Origin: Nitrospiraceae bacterium
Lineage (GTDB): Bacteria; Nitrospirota; Nitrospiria; Nitrospirales; UBA8639
Reading direction: 5' to 3'
DNA: 64,000 bases
NCBI GenBank assembly: GCA_020632595.1
Contig: JACKFF010000003.1
Location: 248,001-312,000, forward strand
Position numbers and translations under genes: made by a program. The notes beneath the pieces are model-generated. The model ran no database searches and was not told where the DNA came from. It saw only the letters and a program-made list of their open reading frames with translations. Below, piece by piece: positions 43,746-52,238 of the stretch (position 1 is the stretch's first letter; every line of letters begins with the position of its first letter).

Positions 43746-44516
43746 ATGACGGAAGGTAACCACGTAGACCCCTTATTGTCGGCGCTTCGCGATGACAATG
43801 AAGCCCTTCGAAATCATGCCGCTTCTAGACTCGGGGAAGCCGGGTCAGAAGCAATCCCCAAGCTCATTAATATGTTTCTGGAAGACGATTGTGTGGTGCG
43901 TGAGGCAGCCACCAGTGCGTTGGTTCAAATTGGAGAACCGGCCGTGGATCCCCTGATCGAGGCGTTAAAAGATGATGAGGAATGGTCTGTCCGGGAACAG
44001 GCAGCGACCGCTCTCGGGAAACTCCGGGCAATGAAATCGGTGGAACCTTTAATACAAGCTCTCCGTCTTGATAAAGACGGAGGCGTGCGCACGGCCGCCA
44101 TCTGGGCATTGGAACGCATTGGCCATCCTGATGCCGTTCCCGCCTTGGTGGATGCTTTGATGGACGCGACTCTTCGTGAGGATGCCGCAAGAGTCTTAAA
44201 AAAACTGGGGGATTCCCGCGCGACTGATGCTCTGGTTGAGGGCTTACAGGCCTCAAACTGGATTGTGCGCCGGCACGCGGCAGAGGCGTTAGGGAAAATT
44301 GGCGATCCTCGCGGTTTAGATCCTTTAATTCATGCTCTGGCCGATGAGGACTGGTTGGTCCGTCGTAATGCTGCAGAATCACTGGCTCGCTTCAAGGATA
44401 GTCGGGCCATCGACCCCTTGGTCCCCTTGCTCGAAGATGAAAATGAAATGGTTCGGGACACTGCCGAAGGTGCTCTGGCAAGCTTGGGATGGACACCGGA
44501 TTCTTCACATTCATAG
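43746..44516 (+). CDS. HEAT-repeat protein 3 of the cluster
   Basis: 256 residues, eight regular HEAT-like repeats (DDNEALRNHAASRLGEAGSE; DDEEWSVREQAATALGKLRA; ASNWIVRRHAAEALGKIGDP), ending LASLGWTPD. The most regular of the set; nearly every repeat has the V-R-x-x-A-A-x-A-L-G core. Good ribosome binding site (AAGGAG) before ATG 43746; starts 15 bases after the previous gene. Confidence 0.87.
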   Translation: MTEGNHVDPLLSALRDDNEALRNHAASRLGEAGSEAIPKLINMFLEDDCVVREAATSALVQIGEPAVDPLIEALKDDEEWSVREQAATALGKLRAMKSVEPLIQALRLDKDGGVRTAAIWALERIGHPDAVPALVDALMDATLREDAARVLKKLGDSRATDALVEGLQASNWIVRRHAAEALGKIGDPRGLDPLIHALADEDWLVRRNAAESLARFKDSRAIDPLVPLLEDENEMVRDTAEGALASLGWTPDSSHS

Positions 44517-44577
44517 TTCATGGCAATCAATGCTCTTTTGACTTTTTTTTAACTCTTACTAAGGACACTGACACATT

Positions 44578-45246
44578 ATGGCTAACGAAGCACCCGCAAA
44601 ACTCATTTCAATCGGGCCCAAGAGTGGCACGAAAAAAGATGGGTTTAATCTTGTGACCGAAAACGTCACCGCGATCAATCTTGAGACAAAACAAATTGAG
44701 GTCGAACTCCTGGCATACGATGGAAAGACCGTTCTGATGGATGTCAGTGAAGAGGCTGCCGAAGACCTCCAAAAGATCAAAATCGGTGACGGGGCGACTC
44801 TTCGCGTCGTGGAAGAAGACGGCAAACGAATCGTCAAAAGCTTTCGCATCCGCTCGAAGGACCCCAATATTCAACGAGCCGATGCTGCGCTGCAGGATCT
44901 TACCGATACGCACTGGCTCAATCGCAAGCATGCCATTGAAGTGCTTGGCGAACTCCGGGTTGAAGCAGCCGTAAAACCATTGGTGGAAATGCTCAGTGAT
45001 GAAGTCGGTGACGTCCGGCAGCGTGCCTATGAGGCCTTGATAAAAATAGGTGCACCCTGTGTCCCTGATGTCATACCTCTTTTGGTTTCTGAAGATGATG
45101 ACCTTCGACAATCGGCAACCGAAATTCTTCGAAAGATTGGGAAACCCGCAGTGGAGCCTTTGGCACTGGCATTAGGCGAGGCTGATGAAAGACTTCAAAA
45201 ACGCATAATGAAGGTGTTGGACCGCATGGGCTATAAACGCAAATAG
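44578..45246 (+). CDS. HEAT-repeat protein 4 with N-terminal beta domain
   Basis: 222 residues. The first 95 residues form a beta-rich domain unlike the other HEAT proteins (NVTAINLETKQIEVELLAYD; VDGATLRVVEE-like strands), followed by four HEAT-like repeats and the end RMGYKRK. The N-terminal part has the look of a small barrel of OB type; no ligand motif is visible. Follows protein 3 by 61 bases with AAGGAC upstream. A domain of different kind at the end of a HEAT operon suggests it may tether or present the scaffold to a partner. Confidence 0.8.
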   Translation: MANEAPAKLISIGPKSGTKKDGFNLVTENVTAINLETKQIEVELLAYDGKTVLMDVSEEAAEDLQKIKIGDGATLRVVEEDGKRIVKSFRIRSKDPNIQRADAALQDLTDTHWLNRKHAIEVLGELRVEAAVKPLVEMLSDEVGDVRQRAYEALIKIGAPCVPDVIPLLVSEDDDLRQSATEILRKIGKPAVEPLALALGEADERLQKRIMKVLDRMGYKRK

Positions 45247-45396
45247 GATACCCGGCAGGATACACCAAAAGCCGACCATCTATCGCACACAAGACCCAGA
45301 AGGCCATTGGGACGCGTCTTTATCCCTAATCCTTAATTTTGGTGGAGGTTTGCGAATTAAGGCTAGGCTTCGAGCAAGAGCCATGCCTTTCGATTC

Positions 45397-46728
45397 TTAG
45401 CTTTTTTGAGAAGGATGGGTTCCCACGGTTTTTCGACCCACCGAAAGATAGTAAAATCCCTGATCTTCCATGCGTTGCGGTTCATAGACATTGCGAAGAT
45501 CAATGAAAATCCGTGACTTCACCGCGGCCCGAACCCGGTCAAAATCCAAATTTCTAAATTGGTTCCATTCCGTAACCAACAGCACGGCATCGGCCCCTTC
45601 TATTGTTTGATAGGCATCCTGACAGGGGACCATGGTTGGTAATAGCTTCATCGATACCTCCAAGGCCTCCGGATCGTAGGCCCGCACGCTCCCGCCCGCT
45701 TTCATGATCTGCTCTGCCAGGAATAAAGCTGGTGAATCCCGGATATCGTCCGTGTTAGGTTTAAAAGCCAATCCGAGTATGGCAATGGTTTTTCCGCGTA
45801 ACTCCCCGACCGCTTCTCGAATTTTCTCCATCATCCGGACTCGCTGATCGTCATTCACTCGTTTGGTGGCCTTGGCTATGGTCATTTCATAGCCATTTTC
45901 ATTTCCGATATTGATTAACGCGGCAGTATCTTTTCCAAAACACGACCCTCCATAACCCGGACCTGCATGCAGAAACTTCGACCCGATTCGTTTGTCTAAT
46001 CCCATCCCCTTGGCCACCATCTGCACATCGGCTCCAACCCGTTCGCAGAGGTTGGCCATTTCATTAATAAATGAGATTTTTGTGGCCAAAAACACATTCG
46101 AGGCGTATTTGATCATTTCTGCGGTTGGAATATCGGTAATCACAATGGGCGTTTCAAGGATATACAAGGGACGGTATAAATCTTTCATAATCGCCACCGA
46201 TTCCGGACTGTCGGCTCCAATTACCACACGATTGGGCCGCATGAAATCCTCAATTGCCGATCCTTCCCGAAGAAATTCAGGATTCGAGACCACGCCAAAA
46301 CTACAGGCCGTTTCCTGATTCGCCTGAATAATCGATCGAATACGTTTGGCCGTTCCAACCGGCACGGTGGATTTGGTCACAACCACTTTATATCCTGTCA
46401 TCCGGGTCCCCACATTTTTGGCCACTTCATCGATAAAAGACAGATCGGCAGACCCGTCCTCACGGGAAGGGGTTCCCACGGCAATAAAAATGACAAGGGC
46501 TTCATCGACGGCTTTATGTAAATCGGTGGTAAATCGAAGACGCCCGGCCGTCAGATTTTTGGTCACGAGTTCGGAAAGGCCTGGCTCAAAAAATGGCACC
46601 TTGCCTTTTTCTAAATCCGCAATTCGTTTGGCATCGGTGTCCATACACAGCACATTCAAGCCAAATTCCGCAAAACAAGCCCCTGTGACCAATCCAACGT
46701 ACCCCGTTCCTATCACACTGACATACAT
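45397..46728 (-). CDS. ugd: UDP-glucose 6-dehydrogenase
   Basis: 443 residues. Oxidises UDP-glucose to UDP-glucuronate with two NAD+. Rossmann motif VIGTGYVGLVTGACFAEFG at the N-terminus, the catalytic cysteine in GYGGSCFGKDT (about residue 264), LGLAFKPNTDDIRDSPA of the C-terminal UDP-binding domain, and SRVVVT-type catalytic Lys/Thr region KVVVTKSTVPVGT. Product feeds exopolysaccharide and capsule synthesis. ATG 46728 with AAGGGGGA upstream. No glycosyltransferases adjacent. Confidence 0.95.
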   Translation of the reverse strand: MYVSVIGTGYVGLVTGACFAEFGLNVLCMDTDAKRIADLEKGKVPFFEPGLSELVTKNLTAGRLRFTTDLHKAVDEALVIFIAVGTPSREDGSADLSFIDEVAKNVGTRMTGYKVVVTKSTVPVGTAKRIRSIIQANQETACSFGVVSNPEFLREGSAIEDFMRPNRVVIGADSPESVAIMKDLYRPLYILETPIVITDIPTAEMIKYASNVFLATKISFINEMANLCERVGADVQMVAKGMGLDKRIGSKFLHAGPGYGGSCFGKDTAALINIGNENGYEMTIAKATKRVNDDQRVRMMEKIREAVGELRGKTIAILGLAFKPNTDDIRDSPALFLAEQIMKAGGSVRAYDPEALEVSMKLLPTMVPCQDAYQTIEGADAVLLVTEWNQFRNLDFDRVRAAVKSRIFIDLRNVYEPQRMEDQGFYYLSVGRKTVGTHPSQKS

Positions 46729-46837
46729 GAAATTATCCCCCTTGATCTCAATATAATATATATTATCCCCATTTTACTCGGTTAAAACCTTATTGCACTT
46801 AAAAAAGAACGAAACAGTATACCCTATTCAATGTTGC

Positions 46838-46866
46838 TTGACAGCCTCCAGGGTGCCAACTAGAAT
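46838..46866 (+). promoter_or_regulatory. Sigma70-type promoter of the tRNA-Gly gene
   Basis: TTGACA (46838-46843), a spacer of exactly 17 bases and TAGAAT (46861-46866), 21 bases before the first base of the tRNA. A near-consensus promoter, the clearest in the window. Confidence 0.85.
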
Positions 46867-46887
46867 CAGTTCAAAGTTTCCAATAGA

Positions 46888-46962
46888 GCGGGAATAGCTC
46901 AGTGGTAGAGCATCGCCTTGCCAAGGCGAGGGTCGGGGGTTCAAATCCCCTTTCCCGCTCCA
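46888..46962 (+). tRNA. tRNA-Gly (GCC)
   Basis: 75 bases including an encoded CCA. Acceptor stem GCGGGAA/TTCCCGC; D arm GCTC...GAGC; anticodon stem TCGCC/GGCGA with loop TTGCCAA and anticodon GCC at 46920-46922; T arm with GGTTCAAATCC. Reads GGC and GGT-type glycine codons. Confidence 0.98.
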
Positions 46963-47010
46963 ATTCAAGCGGGTCCTTTCCGAATTAGAAGTACCTCTCT
47001 CCTTCGCCCT

Positions 47011-47163
47011 TTACTTGCCTGGCTGCTGCGGCTCAACCTTTATATTCATACCGTCTAGCGGCTCCCACAGACATTCCTCCTTGGTTGGCCCGGGAATTTT
47101 GACCAATATTTCTAAGTCCTCATTCAAATCTTTGAGAAAATCTTTCATTTGGCCGACTGTCAT
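47011..47163 (-). CDS. Short hypothetical protein, 50 residues
   Basis: ATG 47163 with AAAGG about ten bases upstream, TAA at 47011. The product begins MTVGQMKDFLKDLNEDLEIL and continues VKIPGPTKEECLWEPLDGMN, an acidic helix followed by a probably extended part. The even spread of codons, a good start site and independent tandem placement between the tRNA and the gene at 47325 make it plausible. Family unknown. Confidence 0.5.
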   Translation of the reverse strand: MTVGQMKDFLKDLNEDLEILVKIPGPTKEECLWEPLDGMNIKVEPQQPGK

Positions 47164-47324
47164 GGTTCGTGCCTTTCTAAAAAAATTGTTATTTCCTGCG
47201 CTGCCCTCTTAGAGCAATTCAATTCTTTTCTACTTCTACATTTAAAATAGTTAGGCTCTGACGGGTCAGATAGATGAAATTTTTCACTATTTGACGCATA
47301 TTGGGAAGAATTTTTTTCTTCCCT

Positions 47325-48632
47325 TCAATGGGTCACCAAAATCACCCACCACGGCGTGGATTCTTCATGCATCCGTGAAAACTGCCGTGCCGTAAAACTG
47401 CTGGGGACGCCTTCCAACACTGCTCCACGTCGAATTTCCACGTACCTGAACCGGCAAGACATCTGCACATCTTCCTTTTTCGAACCCACAAAAGGCATAG
47501 GATCTCGCAGAGTGGCCACCCGGGATAGGTCTTTTCTCTCCCCGACAGCCATGGTGGACAACTCCTCATAGACCTTCCCGAAAATTTCCGGAAGGAGGGC
47601 TTTGGTAAAAACCTCATTTCTTGGGCGAAATCGATCATCGTCCAGCAACTGGCTGAGCATCTCCCAAAAAACCTCATTATCGATAGCCGAAAAAACGCTT
47701 ACCCTGCTTCGTTCGGCCATGAATCCTAACAGCGCCAGGGGACCCAGAATGTCAAATTTCCAATCGGGGAAGGTTAATGTGCGCCCCTGGTGAGAGACCT
47801 CTAAAACGGGTTCACCTTCATAGCGACTCTGATGATAATTTCCCCGGCTGGATTGGAGATGAGCATGGATAATTTCAGGAGCCACTCGACTTGGTTCATA
47901 TGCGAAGGTGGGATTGGCTGGAGCATGGCAGGTGCTGACCGTGTAACGGGGCAACCGCCCTTTGCTCTTCGCAAACGTTTCCAGGCCGATGCCTCCCCAA
48001 AATTTAAAGCGTAATTCCTCGGGCGGGTAATTCTGTAAATATCGCTCACGATCCGGATTTTTGTGATAGACGCCGCCCACCCGAGATCCCGGCATCAACC
48101 GATCAAACGCATGCAAGGTCAGAGAAGTACGTTGTGTCCGTAAATACGGGAGATAGTGATCTACCAATTCCTGCTCAAAGGACAAATCTCCAGCCCCGAC
48201 ATCTAATAGGGAGGGTGTGGCCGTGTGCCGTAACGCATCATAGGGATTTGAGACATTCCGAATTATTTCCTCCAATTGAGCCCCGGACAGCCCTTCCGGA
48301 TCTTCCTTGCTTCCGCCATCGGCTAAGAGTCCCCATACCATGAGCGCACGCACTGCTTTGGAAGGGGGAAAGCCGGTTAATTCTTTGAGTACCTTGTTTC
48401 CCTCTTTGTTTCCAGTGGATTTGGAGAATTGTTGCAGGGCATCCCCTAATCGATCGCGAAGTGATGAATCAAGAGAGGACTGTTGTATATGTTGAAGTAG
48501 TGCGGGCAGCATGGTTTGAAAGGTTTCAGGAGCCATGCATTTCCTACTTGCCTCCCAGTGGTGTGGAAAGGATTCCCGACTGACCCTGATTGTCTCCCGA
48601 AATGCTGCCAACCCGATTTTTTGATCATCCAT
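47325..48632 (-). CDS. Methyltransferase-like hypothetical protein
   Basis: 435 residues, soluble. SLLDVGAGDLSFEQELVDHY (about 141-160) resembles the SAM-binding motif I of class I methyltransferases, and LTLHAFDRLMPGSRVGG the following acidic strand. The C-terminal 200 residues (WKFDILGPLALLGFMAERSR, MSCRFRYVEIRRGAVLEGVP) have no assignment. Start ATG 48632. Role unknown. Confidence 0.6.
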   Translation of the reverse strand: MDDQKIGLAAFRETIRVSRESFPHHWEASRKCMAPETFQTMLPALLQHIQQSSLDSSLRDRLGDALQQFSKSTGNKEGNKVLKELTGFPPSKAVRALMVWGLLADGGSKEDPEGLSGAQLEEIIRNVSNPYDALRHTATPSLLDVGAGDLSFEQELVDHYLPYLRTQRTSLTLHAFDRLMPGSRVGGVYHKNPDRERYLQNYPPEELRFKFWGGIGLETFAKSKGRLPRYTVSTCHAPANPTFAYEPSRVAPEIIHAHLQSSRGNYHQSRYEGEPVLEVSHQGRTLTFPDWKFDILGPLALLGFMAERSRVSVFSAIDNEVFWEMLSQLLDDDRFRPRNEVFTKALLPEIFGKVYEELSTMAVGERKDLSRVATLRDPMPFVGSKKEDVQMSCRFRYVEIRRGAVLEGVPSSFTARQFSRMHEESTPWWVILVTH

Positions 48633-48655
48633 GACGTGTCATCCCTTATGGAAGT

Positions 48656-48688
48656 GTTGAAAAAGGCCAATTATTTGAATTTTTCAAC
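48656..48688. repeat. Small inverted repeat GTTGAAAAA / TTTTTCAAC
   Basis: Arms of nine bases around a 15-base loop, in the gap between the methyltransferase-like gene and the ChaN-like gene. The arm sequence equals the end motif of the 130-bp element at 54896-55025, so this may be a deleted remnant with only the ends left. Confidence 0.45.
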
Positions 48689-48828
48689 CGCCCCCTTCTG
48701 ACAGTCCCCTCATACAGTCCCCTCATCCGATTCTTCACGCACCTTAGCCGCTCTGAATATTCTGAAACAACCGAATGGCTTCCGAAATATTGCCCAAAAG
48801 AGAGAACTATGCTACACCTTGGCTCGTT

Positions 48829-49797
48829 ATGATCACCCATTATTTCCCTCGTGCGAAACAACACTTCCTCTCCCTACTCCTGGGAATCATGGTGATGAGC
48901 GCTAACGCCGGATGTGCGACGTCACAAGCCAATCCGACGATATTTGCAGTCAATCACATTTACGGTGTCTCCCGGCAGCAGGTCACCACATTCGACGATC
49001 TGCTCCCTCAACTATTAGCCGCCGATGTGATTTATATCGGCGAAGAACATTATACCCCTTCACACCTTGAGGCAGCCCAGACAATCTTGAATGCCCTCCT
49101 GGCCCATGACCGGCACCCGGCGCTGGCCATGGAAATGTTTAGTTGGGATGGACAATCCGGGCTAAACCGGTACATCCAAGAATCCGAATTTACGACCGAA
49201 CAACTGATAAAGGACTCACAATGGAACACGAATTGGGGTGGGGATTTTGCCGATTATCAACCATTGGTGACCTTTGCTAAATCGCATAAACTCAAAATTT
49301 TTGGCCTCAACCCACCACGCCCCCTTGTTCGCTTGGTCGCGACGAAGGGATTAACCGAAGCCTTGCAAGAGCCGGAAATGAAAAACTGGCCAATTCAAGA
49401 AATCGTGACCGATAATCCCGCATATGAGCAATTGATCTTTGAACAAATTGAAGCGTGCCATCCTGGCTTGCCAAAGCACGTGTATCGCCGAATCTTCGAA
49501 GCCTCCATCTTCCGGGATGAAGGCATGGCTCAGATTATCGCCAATTACCTCAGCACGCGATCCCGGACTGACGGACCGCTGGTGAGCTACACGGGCGGCG
49601 GTCATATTCAGTATAAAATCCCTGTCCCTAAGCGAGTTGAACGAAAGCATCCCGGCGTCAAATCCATTACCATTTATCTCGAGGCCTGGGATCCCTCCAA
49701 AGAACAGGAGGTTCGTTCGGAGATGCAAACCGGCATTGCCGATTTTCTCTGGCTTACCCCTTTGGGCCCCAAAGGCCTTCAGCCCCGTTGCGGCTAA
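48829..49797 (+). CDS. ChaN-like lipoprotein
   Basis: About 322 residues from ATG 48829 (an upstream ATG at 48775 is possible but would give a long hydrophilic extension before the signal peptide). Lipobox-like ANAGC follows a hydrophobic stretch. The body is of the ChaN/DUF399 family (VIYIGEEHYTPSHLEAAQ, PALAMEMFSWDGQSGLN, VSYTGGGHIQY), known to bind haem in Campylobacter and structurally akin to erythromycin esterase and TIKI folds. Acts at the envelope, possibly in iron acquisition. A CDGSH protein follows in the same direction after 48 bases. Confidence 0.87.
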   Translation: MITHYFPRAKQHFLSLLLGIMVMSANAGCATSQANPTIFAVNHIYGVSRQQVTTFDDLLPQLLAADVIYIGEEHYTPSHLEAAQTILNALLAHDRHPALAMEMFSWDGQSGLNRYIQESEFTTEQLIKDSQWNTNWGGDFADYQPLVTFAKSHKLKIFGLNPPRPLVRLVATKGLTEALQEPEMKNWPIQEIVTDNPAYEQLIFEQIEACHPGLPKHVYRRIFEASIFRDEGMAQIIANYLSTRSRTDGPLVSYTGGGHIQYKIPVPKRVERKHPGVKSITIYLEAWDPSKEQEVRSEMQTGIADFLWLTPLGPKGLQPRCG

Positions 49798-49845
49798 CAG
49801 TATGTAATCACCCAATTTCTTGAAAAATGAAGGAGAACCAAGCAC

Positions 49846-50091
49846 ATGGGCGACCCGATTATCATTGCACAACGAATCCCCTACGTCCTGGACATGGAAC
49901 CGGGAACCTATTATTGGTGCCGATGTGGACGATCAAAAACCCAGCCGTTTTGTGATGGGTCCCACACCGGAACCGAATTCTCCCCAATCGAGGTGGAACT
50001 CAAAGAACCACAAAAGGTGGCTTGGTGCGGGTGCAAGCACAGCAAAAAATCCCCATTCTGCGACGGCACACATTCCAGACTGGAGTCGTAA
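49846..50091 (+). CDS. Dual CDGSH iron-sulfur protein
   Basis: 81 residues with two CDGSH motifs in tandem: CRCGRSKTQPFCDGSH (about 25-40) and CGCKHSKKSPFCDGTH (about 61-76). Each binds a [2Fe-2S] cluster with three Cys and one His. Two-motif bacterial proteins are small redox or cluster-transfer proteins. ATG 49846 follows AAGGAG at about 49828. Confidence 0.95.
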   Translation: MGDPIIIAQRIPYVLDMEPGTYYWCRCGRSKTQPFCDGSHTGTEFSPIEVELKEPQKVAWCGCKHSKKSPFCDGTHSRLES

Positions 50092-50403
50092 AATACGGCC
50101 CTCGGCCCATTGAATTCAGCCAGACTTTTTAAACAATCGAGTTGGCCCTATTTTCCCCTGCATGTAGCCCATAATATCGAGGTCATCGCTTGCTACCCAT
50201 ACTCAATACTTCATTCCAAGTTTATGTATTATAAACTAGTATGAAAATTCTAATTATAATTTACTATTCAATGGCTTGCATCACGGAAATAAAATTTACT
50301 ACAATCCCCAACGATTGTGGGTAGCTGTTCTTGTGATTGGAACGCTATCCCAAAAATAAAGTTGTGTAAGATATTTTCAATGTCCGAAAGTGAGGATTTT
50401 CGT
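50092..50403. other. AT-rich gap, no gene
   Basis: About 310 bases with AT-rich runs around 50220-50310. I see no convincing frame or structure. Confidence 0.4.
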
Positions 50404-50571
50404 ATGAGGCGGATTACTAGCTTTCTGAGTGCTTTTCTTGTATTAGCCGCAAACCCAGTCTTTGCCAATGAACCAGGCGGAGGATATGAAGGGATTACGG
50501 CCATGTACTATGGAATGATCGGAGTTATCCTGGCTTATGGGGTCTATGACATTTTCTTCAAAAAGTCATAA
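50404..50571 (+). CDS. Small exported/membrane protein
   Basis: 55 residues from ATG 50404 (GTGAGGA upstream; an earlier ATG at 50380 adds eight residues). Signal peptide-like N-terminus RRITSFLSAFLVLAANPVFA with a cleavage site before NEPGGG, then one further hydrophobic segment (YYGMIGVILAYGVYDIFF). A small membrane subunit-like protein of unknown role. Confidence 0.6.
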   Translation: MRRITSFLSAFLVLAANPVFANEPGGGYEGITAMYYGMIGVILAYGVYDIFFKKS

Positions 50572-50649
50572 CGCCTCCCGCATTCCGTAACGCACCATTT
50601 AGAGAATTCCCCTTCTTACCCCTTCCCAATTCACGGGGAGGGGTGATAT

Positions 50650-51447
50650 CTACTCCATGGCCGGGTGACCCGTTCCATTTGTGAGTAAAGGCTCCAATGT
50701 TTGAAAAACATTCTGAGCCACAATGGTATAGCCTTCTGCCGTAGGATGAACTCCATCCGCCTGATTTAAACCAGGTTGAGCAGCCACTCCTTCTAATAAA
50801 AATGGAATCAGTGGAAGACTCAATTCCTTGGCCAGCCGTTTATACATGTCGAAAAACTCTCCCGTGTAGGCTTCGCCATAATTTGGCGGAATGCGCATAC
50901 CCGCTAAAATGACCATCACCCCTGCATTCTTGAACCGGTCAATGATGCTACGAAGATTTGCATAGGTCTGTTCCAGCGGTAAGCCCCGGAGACCATCATT
51001 CACTCCCAATTCTAAGATGACAACCGTCGGCTGATTTTTTAAAATCCACTCTACCCGTCGCAATCCTCCCGCTGAGGTGTCTCCGCTAACCCCCGCATTA
51101 ACCACCTCATAGTGAAATCCACGTTCCTGTAAATGTTTTTCCAATTGAGCCGGATAGGACTCCTCCGATGACACACCCAATCCAGCCGTTAAGCTATCAC
51201 CAAAGGCTACGATTTTAGGCAGGGTTTTGTTCTTTCGCACCAATGGCCCGGATAAAGACGTTTCGACCGGAATTTGGTCACGAGAGTCTGACAAGTCGGA
51301 ACTGGGATTCATGGACTCTGATAGACCGGGTGAGGCACTCTCTTCAGGACCACACCCCCAGATACCCAGACAGAAGAATACGAGGACTGATAGGATACAT
51401 GTATGCATAATAGCTGGGTAAGATTTCCTAACTTTATTATTCACCAT
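50650..51447 (-). CDS. tesA: GDSL-type lysophospholipase/thioesterase, lipoprotein
   Basis: 265 residues. Lipobox LGIWGC near residue 30 after a hydrophobic signal. SGNH-hydrolase blocks are complete: FGDSLTAGLGV (nucleophile Ser), NAGVSGDTSAGG, LELGVNDGLRG and GVHPTAEGY (Asp and His). Esterase/thioesterase I acts on lysophospholipids and acyl esters in the envelope. Divergent from ybbA with only 23 bases between start codons, the same gene neighbourhood as tesA-ybbA-ybbP in E. coli. A shorter start at ATG 51408 is possible. Confidence 0.9.
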   Translation of the reverse strand: MVNNKVRKSYPAIMHTCILSVLVFFCLGIWGCGPEESASPGLSESMNPSSDLSDSRDQIPVETSLSGPLVRKNKTLPKIVAFGDSLTAGLGVSSEESYPAQLEKHLQERGFHYEVVNAGVSGDTSAGGLRRVEWILKNQPTVVILELGVNDGLRGLPLEQTYANLRSIIDRFKNAGVMVILAGMRIPPNYGEAYTGEFFDMYKRLAKELSLPLIPFLLEGVAAQPGLNQADGVHPTAEGYTIVAQNVFQTLEPLLTNGTGHPAME

Positions 51448-51470
51448 TTGAACCCGTTTGTGTAATCAAC

Positions 51471-52238
51471 GTGAAGGTTCCTTCATTCTCTACGTCGCTT
51501 TCGCCCTCTTTGACCTCCCAAACTCCAATATCCCGGCTTCTCATTTCCGTCAATCATCTTGGAATGCAGCTTCGGGCGGGCACCCAGGTCGTGAAGATTT
51601 TACAGGACATTTCCTTCGAGGTCTTTACTAATCAGGTGGTGGCTATTGTCGGACCGTCTGGAAGCGGTAAATCAACTCTCCTGGGATTGCTTGCAGGCCT
51701 CGACCGACCAACACAGGGGTCTATCCGCATTCACCAGACCGACATCACGACCTTAAGCGAGACCGAAATGGCGCACTTTCGACGCAAGCACATCGGCTAT
51801 GTGTTTCAAGCCTTTCATCTCATTCCCACTTTGACGGCACTGGAAAATGTGGCACTACCTTTAGAATTGCAAGGAATAACCACGGGCACATTACGAGCCA
51901 AAACCCTTTTACAATCCGTCGGATTAGAACATCGTCTTCACCATTATCCCGTTCAACTCTCTGGTGGCGAACAGCAACGAGTGGCCTTGGCCCGAGCCTT
52001 TATTGTCCGCCCTCCCCTTCTGCTTGCCGACGAACCCACCGGCAATCTGGATAGCTCAACCGGTGCCATGGTCATTGATCTGCTGTGGGAACTTCATCAG
52101 CAACACGGCAGCACTCTCGTCCTAGTCACTCACGACATGTCATTGGCCGCTCGCGCACAACGTATCCTAACCTTGCGGGATGGAGCAATGGTGAACGAGA
52201 CGGCCCCTCCGCTGTTATCCTCCGGCTCAGAGACATGA
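51471..52238 (+). CDS. ybbA: ABC transporter ATP-binding protein, YbbA/LolD type
   Basis: 255 residues. Walker A GPSGSGKSTLLG, signature LSGGEQQRVALARAF, Walker B LLLADEPTGNLD and the His switch VLVTHD are all present. The N-terminus before the nucleotide fold is longer than usual; GTG 51471 is the furthest start. The last codons overlap the next gene's ATG (ATGA). Partners the large FtsX-like permease. Confidence 0.93.
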   Translation: MKVPSFSTSLSPSLTSQTPISRLLISVNHLGMQLRAGTQVVKILQDISFEVFTNQVVAIVGPSGSGKSTLLGLLAGLDRPTQGSIRIHQTDITTLSETEMAHFRRKHIGYVFQAFHLIPTLTALENVALPLELQGITTGTLRAKTLLQSVGLEHRLHHYPVQLSGGEQQRVALARAFIVRPPLLLADEPTGNLDSSTGAMVIDLLWELHQQHGSTLVLVTHDMSLAARAQRILTLRDGAMVNETAPPLLSSGSET

